Shown: positions 51,668 to 58,502 of the stretch, one piece after another
How the letters are laid out: every line of letters starts with the position of its first letter
Position numbering within the stretch: position 1 is the first letter of the stretch
Assembly (NCBI RefSeq): GCF_018613875.1
Contig: NZ_JAGGPJ010000007.1
Coordinates: 310,001-374,000, forward strand
Length of the DNA: 64,000 bases
Direction of reading: 5' to 3'
From: Arthrobacter sp. ISL-28
GTDB lineage: Bacteria; Actinomycetota; Actinomycetes; Actinomycetales; Micrococcaceae
Made by a program: the position numbers and the translations under genes
Notes under the pieces: generated by a model
Told to the model about the DNA's origin: nothing
The model's input: the letters and a program-made list of their open reading frames with translations, nothing else
The model's database searches: none

Positions 51668-52426
51668 ATGATCGAACAACTCGCTGTCGCCGTTCTGGGC
51701 GCTAATGGGCGCATGGGCGCCGAAGCCGTCAAGGCCGTGGAGTCCGCTCCCGATATGAAGCTCGTGGCCGCCTTGGGGCGGGGCGATTCCCTGGACACGC
51801 TGCTGACCTCCGGTGCCCGGTACGTCGTGGATTTGACCGTACCGGAGAGCACCGAGGCGAATGTCCGCTTCGCCGTCGAAAACGGCATGCACGCCATCGT
51901 TGGCACCACCGGTTGGGACGCAGGCCGCCTTGAGAACCTTGGTTCACTCCTGGCCGCCCACCAGGGCGTGGGCGTCCTGATTGCCCCGAACTTTGCCCTT
52001 GGATCGGTTCTGGCCTCGGCCTTTGCCGCCAAGGCTTCCAAGTACTTTGAGTCAGTGGAAATCATCGAGCTCCACCACCCTGACAAAGTTGATGCGCCCT
52101 CCGGCACGGCGGTCCGCACCGCCCAACTGATAGCAGCAGAGCGGGTAGCGGCCGGCCTGGAGCCCAGCCCGGACGCCACCACCAGCGAGCTCGCCGGGGC
52201 CCGGGGATGCGACGTTGACGGCGTCCGCGTGCACAGCGTCCGGCTGCGCGGCCTGGTGGCGCACCAGGAGGTCCTGCTTGGCGGACCGGGGGAGCAGCTG
52301 ACCTTCCGGCATGATTCGTTCGACCGCGCCTCCTTCATGCCGGGCGTTCTCCTGGGCGTGCGGAACGTTGCGCATCACCCGGGCTTGACGGTTGGCCTGG
52401 ACGGTTACCTGGATCTGGGGCTGTAG
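51668..52426 (+). CDS. dapB: 4-hydroxy-tetrahydrodipicolinate reductase
   Basis: The 252-residue enzyme reduces the DapA product in lysine and diaminopimelate synthesis. It has the nucleotide-binding AVLGANGRMGAEAV near the N-terminus, VDLTVPESTEANVRFAVENG (core DLTVPE), GTTGWDAGRL, APNFALGSVL and the substrate motif IELHHPDKVDAPSGTA. No Shine-Dalgarno; TAGGGT ends seven bases upstream. dapA is at 55765, separated by four other genes. Confidence 0.97.
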   Translation: MIEQLAVAVLGANGRMGAEAVKAVESAPDMKLVAALGRGDSLDTLLTSGARYVVDLTVPESTEANVRFAVENGMHAIVGTTGWDAGRLENLGSLLAAHQGVGVLIAPNFALGSVLASAFAAKASKYFESVEIIELHHPDKVDAPSGTAVRTAQLIAAERVAAGLEPSPDATTSELAGARGCDVDGVRVHSVRLRGLVAHQEVLLGGPGEQLTFRHDSFDRASFMPGVLLGVRNVAHHPGLTVGLDGYLDLGL

Positions 52427-52432
52427 AAAATC

Positions 52433-52921
52433 GTGAAGAGTATCTTCGGCCAGTTGAAGAAGAACCGCACCAAAATCTGGGTGGGCGCGGTGACGCTTCT
52501 TCTGGTCTTCTACCTCGTCGTGTCATTCCAGCGTTCCGTGCTGCTGCTGACGGATGCCGAGCCGGTGGCCAAGGCCATCGGCGCAGGCTACCTGGTCCTG
52601 CCTGTCATCGGCGCTTGGGCCCTGATCCGCGAGTTGCTGTTTGGTGCCCGCACAGAACAGATGGCGCGGGTTCTCGAGGCCGAAGGCGGCCTGCCCGTTG
52701 ATGCCCTGCCCCGCACCCCGGCGGGCAGGATCGTCCGTGCCGCCGCCGACCAGGAGTTTGAGAAGTACCGGGCGGAAACGGAAGCGGCTCCGGACGACTG
52801 GCGTTCCTGGTTCCGGCTCAGCTGTGCGTACGACGCTGCCGGCGACCGCAAGCGTGCCCGTTCTTCGATGCGCGACGCTGTGCGGCTCTTCCGGGCGTCG
52901 AAAGGCGCCCTGGCGCGTTAG
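52433..52921 (+). CDS. Small membrane protein of unknown function
   Basis: The 162-residue protein has two N-terminal membrane segments (IWVGAVTLLLVFYLVVSF and AIGAGYLVLPVIGAWALI), then a cytoplasmic part ending in a TPR-like helical pair (DDWRSWFRLSCAYDAAGDRKRARSSMRDAVRLF, core WFRLSCAYDAAGDRKRA). It starts with GTG six bases after dapB and is probably in the same operon. I do not recognise the family beyond the TPR-like end. Confidence 0.75.
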   Translation: MKSIFGQLKKNRTKIWVGAVTLLLVFYLVVSFQRSVLLLTDAEPVAKAIGAGYLVLPVIGAWALIRELLFGARTEQMARVLEAEGGLPVDALPRTPAGRIVRAAADQEFEKYRAETEAAPDDWRSWFRLSCAYDAAGDRKRARSSMRDAVRLFRASKGALAR

Positions 52922-52947
52922 GGCTCCCCAGCGGACGTCAGAGCTGC

Positions 52948-54183
52948 CTAGCGGACCCTGTCCGGCTCGTGCCGGCCCACCTGGTTCGCGGCGTGGCCCA
53001 GCCATTCGAGGGGGCCGCGCTTCTTCAGGAAGGCGAAGGCCATCCCGATCAGCACGGCGAGCGCGGCATGGGCAAAGTACATTCCGTCCTCGGTCCAGCC
53101 CGGCGGCAGCGGCTTGAGATGGAACGACGCCACCACGCACACGTGGAGCGTGTAGAGAGTCAGCGTCATCGCCCCGGCGCCGCGAAGCGGCAGCAGCAGA
53201 TCCAGATCCAGCCAGTCCCCGAGCCGGCCCACCAAGAGGCAAAGCCCGACGACGGCCACCGCCACGCCGCTGGTATGCAGCAGGTCGAGCGTGGTCCCCG
53301 AATGCGGTGCGCTCGACGCCAGCCACCACCACGACCCTTCCTGCCGGACCCCGGAGAGATTGACCTGCAGGAGGCTGTCCAGCGGATAGCTGGGATCCGA
53401 GAGGGTCTCCTGCAAGGCGGCGCGGCCGCCCCATTCCTCCATGGCGGCCGTGCCCAGAATCTTGGCGACGGCAGCCACAACCGTACCGCCGGCCAGCAGC
53501 AGCATGGGGAGGAACGCCGTCGTCAGCGCCAGCCGGCCGATGATGAGCCCAACCAGCAGATACGACAGCCACTGGAAGACCGGGTAATAGCCCGTCAGGA
53601 ACAGGTCGCCGAGCAGTTGGCCGGGCGTGGACAGGTCTTCCCATCCCGGGTTGTGATTCAGCTGCAGGGGCCGATCGGCAGCCATTAGCCACGGCCGCAG
53701 CAAGAAGGCCAGTACAGGGGAGCCGAGGATCCAGGCTGCGGCCCAGGCACAGAGGGCCTTTAGCCGCAGTCCGAGGAACGGCAGAACGCACAGGAAGAGC
53801 ACGGCGTAGTGCACCAGAATCACGGCGACGTTGACTTCAAGGCCGCCCAGGGCCAGGCCGACGACGGCGATCACCAGGGCGCGTAGGGCTATGCCCCGCC
53901 GGGCACCTGAAAGGGCGGTGCCTTCCAGGGGGCGCTGCTTGCCGGTGGACAGTGCCAGCCCGATTCCCGCCAGGACGGCGAAGAGGGCCGCTGCGCGGCC
54001 GGAAAACGTCAGGCCTATCCAGGTGGGAGTCATGCTGGCGTCTGATTCAAACGTGGCCAGCAGATGTGTGGCCATCATGCCCAGAAGGGCGATGCCGCGG
54101 GCCGCATCGATGCCTGCGAGGCGGCTGCCGGTTGCAGGTCCTTTCGCTGTTCTGGACGATGCAGCCGTGCTCCGCGAGGTCAT
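52948..54183 (-). CDS. DUF418/DUF1624-type membrane acyltransferase-like protein
   Basis: The 411-residue protein has about ten membrane segments. RLAGIDAARGIALLGMMATHLL near residue 21 (core GIDAARGIALLGMMATH) is the start signature of DUF418 and heparan-alpha-glucosaminide acetyltransferase-like proteins, and GRLALTTAFLPMLLLAGG and LTLYTLHVCVVASFH continue it. These proteins are thought to move acyl groups across the membrane. A 17-bp ATGTGA-TCACAT dyad is directly upstream of the ATG. Confidence 0.82.
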   Translation of the reverse strand: MTSRSTAASSRTAKGPATGSRLAGIDAARGIALLGMMATHLLATFESDASMTPTWIGLTFSGRAAALFAVLAGIGLALSTGKQRPLEGTALSGARRGIALRALVIAVVGLALGGLEVNVAVILVHYAVLFLCVLPFLGLRLKALCAWAAAWILGSPVLAFLLRPWLMAADRPLQLNHNPGWEDLSTPGQLLGDLFLTGYYPVFQWLSYLLVGLIIGRLALTTAFLPMLLLAGGTVVAAVAKILGTAAMEEWGGRAALQETLSDPSYPLDSLLQVNLSGVRQEGSWWWLASSAPHSGTTLDLLHTSGVAVAVVGLCLLVGRLGDWLDLDLLLPLRGAGAMTLTLYTLHVCVVASFHLKPLPPGWTEDGMYFAHAALAVLIGMAFAFLKKRGPLEWLGHAANQVGRHEPDRVR

Positions 54184-54184
54184 G

Positions 54185-54201
54185 ATGTGATCGTCTCACA
54201 T
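54185..54201. promoter_or_regulatory. Operator-like dyad at the acyltransferase-like gene start
   Basis: ATGTGA (54185-54190) and TCACAT (54196-54201) flank five bases, immediately upstream of the minus-strand ATG at 54183. The arms resemble CRP/GlxR half-sites but the spacer is five, not six. Confidence 0.4.
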
Positions 54202-54316
54202 TCCGAAGTGAGGCTGCCGCGGGGCCTCGCACCACACGGTATCCGGCAGGGGGAGCGCGGGAGTCGGTGCTGGAAGCGTCTCGAAAGCGGTGCCGGAACC
54301 GATCTCCCTGCGCCTT

Positions 54317-54343
54317 GTATTCGAATATATGTTCGAATACTAT
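54317..54343 (+). promoter_or_regulatory. LexA-type SOS box overlapping a -10 element
   Basis: The core TCGAATATATGTTCGA (54321-54336) differs by one base from the actinobacterial SOS consensus TCGAAC-N4-GTTCGA; the dyad extends to 24 bp (54317-54340) with a single mismatch. TACTAT (54338-54343) overlaps the right edge and ends six bases before the ATG at 54350, so LexA bound here would block the promoter. Confidence 0.8.
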
Positions 54344-54349
54344 TTCAGC

Positions 54350-54850
54350 ATGATCAACTCATCCGGACACCAGCTGGAGCCAGAGGCCGGGCGCACGCAA
54401 GCATCCCGGCCGAGGCCGGATGTCGGGCAGCTCAGCCAGGAGCCGCGGCAGTCCAGCAAGGACGCCAGAGGCGGCTCGGAGGCATCCGGCAGGCCGGGTG
54501 TTGATGGCACCCGGCCGGTGGGCCATCCCTCCGCGGCGCGCAGTAATGACGGACCACTGAAGGCGATGAGTCCTGGCGTCGTGGACTATCTGTTCAGGCA
54601 GCTGGTCACAGGCCAGCCCGCCGAAGATGTCCAGTGGGGCTGCGAGGGAATCCCGCTGTCGGCGCAGCCGCCCGGCCCGGAGCTGGCGCGCCGGCTATCG
54701 GAGACTGAGCTTGACGCGCTGACACCCACGGAGCTGTTCCATTACGTCCGGGCTGCGCAGCGGCTGGCCTCATGGGCGGAGTCGCTGCGGGAAGCGGCTG
54801 TTGGCCGCTACTGCATGGGGACGGAGCCTGCAGCCGGGGAGCCGTCCTAG
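54350..54850 (+). CDS. Truncated DUF222/13E12-family protein
   Basis: The 166-residue product has a disordered first half and then RLSETELDALTPTELFHYVRAAQRLASWAESLREAAV (core LTPTELFHYVRAAQRLASW), which looks like the beginning of the DUF222 domain of 13E12-type HNH endonucleases. The rest of DUF222 and the HNH nuclease domain are absent, so it is a fragment or a short derivative. The start is fixed by the TACTAT -10 six bases upstream; the in-frame extension to 54290 would pass through the LexA box. 13E12-family genes are known LexA targets in mycobacteria. Confidence 0.6.
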   Translation: MINSSGHQLEPEAGRTQASRPRPDVGQLSQEPRQSSKDARGGSEASGRPGVDGTRPVGHPSAARSNDGPLKAMSPGVVDYLFRQLVTGQPAEDVQWGCEGIPLSAQPPGPELARRLSETELDALTPTELFHYVRAAQRLASWAESLREAAVGRYCMGTEPAAGEPS

Positions 54851-54896
54851 CCACGATCCTGACCTAGCGGGGATCCTCCCTCAGTCTGCTCCTGCC

Positions 54897-54902
54897 TAGG
54901 AT
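54897..54902 (+). promoter_or_regulatory. -10 element, leaderless start of the nitrilase-family gene
   Basis: TAGGAT ends six bases before the GTG at 54909; GGAGGA abuts the GTG and is too close to act as a Shine-Dalgarno. Confidence 0.45.
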
Positions 54903-54908
54903 GGAGGA

Positions 54909-55667
54909 GTGACCGGAGCCTTGACCGTATCTGCCATTCAATACCAGCCCAGGGAGGGCGGGGTGGCGTCCAATGTGCCGGAGCATGTCCGCCTTATCGA
55001 GGACGCCGATTCCCACGGCGCCAGGCTCGTCATCTTCCCCGAACTGTCATTGACCGGCTACGATCTGCCGTTGCTCCAGAACGCCGACGAGTGGATTGTC
55101 CCGGGCGATGCCCGTCTCAGCGCTGTCCGGGAGATTTGCCGCCGGACGGGAGTGACCGCCGTCGTGGGCGCAGCCCTGCGGGAAGCAAACGGCACGCCGC
55201 GGCTGGCATCTGTGGTTGTCCATCCGGACGGATCGGAGGAAGCGGGCTTGAAAACACACCTCCACGGCGAGGAAGCCGCGATGTTCACTGCCGGTCCTGG
55301 TCCGGCAGTCCTGGAGCTGGACGGCTGGAAAGTAGCCCTGGCCATCTGCTTCGACGCCGCCCATCCCGTCCACTCGGATATCGCGGCCGGATCCGGCGCG
55401 GACCTCTACGCCGTATCGGCGCTGTACACCCAGGGCGAAGGGACCCGGCTCGGCCTTCATCTGGGAGCCCGTGCCATGGACAACCGCATGTACACGCTCC
55501 TTGCCAACCTTGGCGGCCAAACACCCCTGGGGCCGTCCTGCGGCCTGAGTGGATTCTGGGGTCCGGACGGCCTGGTCATGCAGCACGCAGCGGGCACGGG
55601 AACGGAAGTGGTCACCGCAGTTCTGCGAAGAGGCGCCCTCCAGCGGTACCGACATCCGGCCATGTGA
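54909..55667 (+). CDS. Carbon-nitrogen hydrolase (nitrilase superfamily)
   Basis: The 252-residue protein has the Glu-Lys-Cys triad of the family: FPELSLTGYD (Glu), GLKTHLHGEE (Lys) and AICFDAAHP (Cys). Such enzymes hydrolyse small amides, carbamoyl compounds or nitriles. Length is typical for a stand-alone omega-amidase or amidohydrolase, but substrate is unknown. It stands between the 13E12 fragment and dapA. Confidence 0.88.
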   Translation: MTGALTVSAIQYQPREGGVASNVPEHVRLIEDADSHGARLVIFPELSLTGYDLPLLQNADEWIVPGDARLSAVREICRRTGVTAVVGAALREANGTPRLASVVVHPDGSEEAGLKTHLHGEEAAMFTAGPGPAVLELDGWKVALAICFDAAHPVHSDIAAGSGADLYAVSALYTQGEGTRLGLHLGARAMDNRMYTLLANLGGQTPLGPSCGLSGFWGPDGLVMQHAAGTGTEVVTAVLRRGALQRYRHPAM

Positions 55668-55751
55668 CGGCCTGGCGCCATTATTGTGGCGGCGGCCGGA
55701 GTTTGACCAGCATCACGCGCCGGCCATTGTCCTAACGAGCGGGTGACAGGG

Positions 55752-55757
55752 TAACGT
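55752..55757 (+). promoter_or_regulatory. -10 element, leaderless start of dapA
   Basis: TAACGT ends seven bases before the dapA ATG at 55765; the seven-base spacer is TTTTCCC, with no Shine-Dalgarno. Confidence 0.5.
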
Positions 55758-55764
55758 TTTTCCC

Positions 55765-56673
55765 ATGGCTGACAATTCCGCGAACACTCCTGCTCTGGGT
55801 ACCCTCCTGACCGCCATGGTCACCCCCTTCACCAAAGATGGCACAGTGGATTACGAACAGGCCGCGGAGCTGGCCAGCAAGCTGGTGGACGACGGCTGCG
55901 ACGGACTCGTGGTCACCGGAACCACAGGGGAAACCTCCACCCTCACCGACGAGGAAAATCTCGGAATGTTCCGCGCCGTGAAGGACGCTGTCGGAGGACG
56001 GGCCGCCATCATCGCCGGTACCGGGACCAACGACACAGCGCACTCCGTGCATCTTTCCCAGCGGGCCGCCTCCATCGGCGTCGACGGCCTCCTGCTTGTC
56101 ACCCCCTACTACAACAAGCCCAGCCAAGCCGGCGTCCGCGCACACTTCGAGACGGTTGCGTCCTCAACCGATGTGCCTGTCATGCTTTACGACATCCCCG
56201 GCCGCTCCTCCATCCCGATCGCGCCCGAAACCATGATCCGGCTCGCGCAGCACCCGAACATCGTCGCCGTCAAGGACGCCAAGGCCGATTTTATTGCCGC
56301 CACACGGGTCATGGCAGAGACCGACCTGCTCTTCTACTCCGGGGACGATGGACTGACCCTCCCCTGGATGGCCCTTGGCGCCGTGGGACTCGTGGGTGTC
56401 ACAACACACGTCGCCACCCGCCGCTTCCGGGAACTCATCGACGCCATCAATGCCAACGATCTCGGAACGGCCCGCAAGATAAACTTCGAGCTTCAGCCCG
56501 TGGTGCGTGCAACGATGACCCGCGTCCAAGGGGCCGTTGCGGCCAAGCAAATTCTTAAATGGCAGGGAGTCCTGCCCAACTCGATTGTCCGTTTGCCCCT
56601 CGTGGAGCCGGACGAAGCCGAGATCGAAACCATCCGCGAGGATTTGGCGGAAGGAGGGCTGGTCTATTCCTGA
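55765..56673 (+). CDS. dapA: 4-hydroxy-tetrahydrodipicolinate synthase
   Basis: The 302-residue TIM-barrel enzyme condenses pyruvate and aspartate semialdehyde. GTTGETSTLTDEE, LLLVTPYYNKPSQAGV (catalytic Tyr) and IVAVKDAKADF (Schiff-base Lys) are seen; YDIPGRSSIPI follows the usual pattern. It is the first gene of a likely dapA-RNase J operon, a common actinobacterial arrangement, with ftsK just downstream. Confidence 0.97.
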   Translation: MADNSANTPALGTLLTAMVTPFTKDGTVDYEQAAELASKLVDDGCDGLVVTGTTGETSTLTDEENLGMFRAVKDAVGGRAAIIAGTGTNDTAHSVHLSQRAASIGVDGLLLVTPYYNKPSQAGVRAHFETVASSTDVPVMLYDIPGRSSIPIAPETMIRLAQHPNIVAVKDAKADFIAATRVMAETDLLFYSGDDGLTLPWMALGAVGLVGVTTHVATRRFRELIDAINANDLGTARKINFELQPVVRATMTRVQGAVAAKQILKWQGVLPNSIVRLPLVEPDEAEIETIREDLAEGGLVYS

Positions 56674-56715
56674 CGGACTAAGACCGGCACTCTTCCGCCT
56701 GGAAAGAAGTGCATT

Positions 56716-58407
56716 ATGACCCAAGTTGCCCTACCCGGCCTTGTCACGCCGCCCCGCCTTGCCGAAGGCACCCTTCGGATCGTTCCCCTGGGCGGACTGG
56801 GCGAGATCGGCCGAAACATGGCAGTCTTCGAAATCGACGGCAAGCTGCTGATCGTTGACTGCGGTGTCCTTTTTCCGGAGGAGACCCAGCCCGGAGTCGA
56901 CCTGATCCTGCCCGATTTTTCCTACATAGAGGACCGGCTGGAAGACATCGTTGCTGTGGTGCTGACCCACGGGCACGAAGACCACATCGGCGCTGTGCCG
57001 TACCTCCTGCGGCTCCGCAGCGACATTCCGCTAGTGGGTTCGCAGCTGACGCTCGCCCTGGTCGAGGCCAAGCTGCAGGAACACCGCGTCCGGCCCTACA
57101 CCCTGACGGTGACCGAAGGGCAGGTGGAGCAGTTCGGCCCGTTCCAGTGCGAGTTCGTTGCCGTCAACCACTCGATCCCGGATGCGCTGGCTGTCTTCCT
57201 CCGCACCACCGGCGGAACTGTGCTGCACACCGGCGACTTCAAGATGGACCAGCTCCCGCTGGACGGGCGGATCACGGACCTCCGGCACTTTGCCAAGCTC
57301 GGCGAAGAAGGCGTGGACCTGTTCATGTCTGACTCCACCAACGCCGATGTCCCCGGCTTCACCACCGCGGAAAAGGAGATCGGCCCCACCCTGGACCGGG
57401 TCTTCGGACAGGCCACCAAGCGGATCATCGTGGCGTCCTTCTCCTCGCATGTCCACCGTGTGCAGCAGGTCCTTGACGCCGCGGCCAAACATGGCCGCAG
57501 CGTGGCGTTTGTAGGGCGTTCCATGGTCCGGAACATGGCCATCGCTGCAAAGCTCGGGTATCTGGACGTGCCGGACGGCATCGTCGTGGACCTGAAGAAC
57601 ATCGACAGCCTGCCGGACAACAAGGTGGTGCTGATGTCCACCGGCTCGCAGGGCGAGCCCATGGCCGCGCTGTCCCGCATGGCCAACGGTGACCACCGGG
57701 TGGTGGTGGGCCACGGTGACACCGTTATCCTCGCTTCGAGCCTCATTCCCGGCAACGAAAACGCGGTGTTCCGCATCATCAACGGGCTGCTGAAACTCGG
57801 CGCCGACGTCATCCACAAGGGCAACGCCAAGGTCCACGTGTCCGGCCACGCGGCGGCCGGTGAGCTGCTGTACTGCTACAACATTCTTGAGCCGCTGAAC
57901 GCCATGCCTGTGCACGGCGAGACCCGGCACCTGATCGCGAACGGCAAGATTGCCGAGGAATCGGGCGTGCCCGAGGCCAGCATCCTCCTTGCGGACAATG
58001 GCACCGTGATCGACCTCAAGGACCACCGCGCCGACGTGGTGGGCCAGATCGAGGTCGGCTTCGTCTATGTGGACGGTTCCAGCGTGGGCGAAATCACCGA
58101 CGCCGACCTCAAGGACCGCCGCGTCCTCGGCGATGAGGGCTTCATCTCCATCATCACCGTCATCAACCGGGCCACGGGCAAGGTCGTCTCGGGTCCCGAG
58201 ATCCACGCACGGGGCGTCGCGGAGGATGATTCGGTCTTCGACGACATCATTCCCAAGATCAACGCCGCCCTCGAGGAGGCAGTGCTGAACAACGCGGACC
58301 ACACCACGCACCAGCTTCAGCAGGCTGTCCGCCGGATCGTCGGAACCTGGGTCAACCGCAAACTGCGGCGCCGTCCGATGATTATTCCGGTGGTCCTGGA
58401 GGCCTAA
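56716..58407 (+). CDS. rnj: Ribonuclease J
   Basis: The 563-residue metallo-beta-lactamase/beta-CASP nuclease processes and degrades RNA (5'-3' exonuclease and endonuclease). The zinc motif THGHEDHIGAV, SDSTNADVPGFT, and PVHGETRHLIANGKIAEESG (core MPVHGETRHL) are characteristic. It has a C-terminal RNase J domain ending RPMIIPVVLEA. It follows dapA after 42 bases, with AAAGAAG upstream of the ATG. Confidence 0.96.
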   Translation: MTQVALPGLVTPPRLAEGTLRIVPLGGLGEIGRNMAVFEIDGKLLIVDCGVLFPEETQPGVDLILPDFSYIEDRLEDIVAVVLTHGHEDHIGAVPYLLRLRSDIPLVGSQLTLALVEAKLQEHRVRPYTLTVTEGQVEQFGPFQCEFVAVNHSIPDALAVFLRTTGGTVLHTGDFKMDQLPLDGRITDLRHFAKLGEEGVDLFMSDSTNADVPGFTTAEKEIGPTLDRVFGQATKRIIVASFSSHVHRVQQVLDAAAKHGRSVAFVGRSMVRNMAIAAKLGYLDVPDGIVVDLKNIDSLPDNKVVLMSTGSQGEPMAALSRMANGDHRVVVGHGDTVILASSLIPGNENAVFRIINGLLKLGADVIHKGNAKVHVSGHAAAGELLYCYNILEPLNAMPVHGETRHLIANGKIAEESGVPEASILLADNGTVIDLKDHRADVVGQIEVGFVYVDGSSVGEITDADLKDRRVLGDEGFISIITVINRATGKVVSGPEIHARGVAEDDSVFDDIIPKINAALEEAVLNNADHTTHQLQQAVRRIVGTWVNRKLRRRPMIIPVVLEA

Positions 58408-58409
58408 AA

Positions 58410-58425
58410 GGCCCGCGTCCGGGCC
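58410..58425. other. Short perfect hairpin after RNase J
   Basis: GGCCCG (58410-58415) and CGGGCC (58420-58425) with loop CGTC form a 6-bp stem three bases after the RNase J stop. No T-tract follows. Confidence 0.35.
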
Positions 58426-58489
58426 CGGGGAGCCGGCGAACACAGCCCCCGAAGGCCCGAAAATCCGCGGAATCCGGCGTTGGTTGGAG

Positions 58490-58495
58490 TACCGT
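58490..58495 (+). promoter_or_regulatory. -10 element, leaderless start of ftsK
   Basis: TACCGT ends seven bases before the ATG at 58503. It overlaps the alternative GTG at 58494, arguing that translation starts at the ATG. Confidence 0.45.
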
Positions 58496-58502
58496 GGCAC
58501 AT

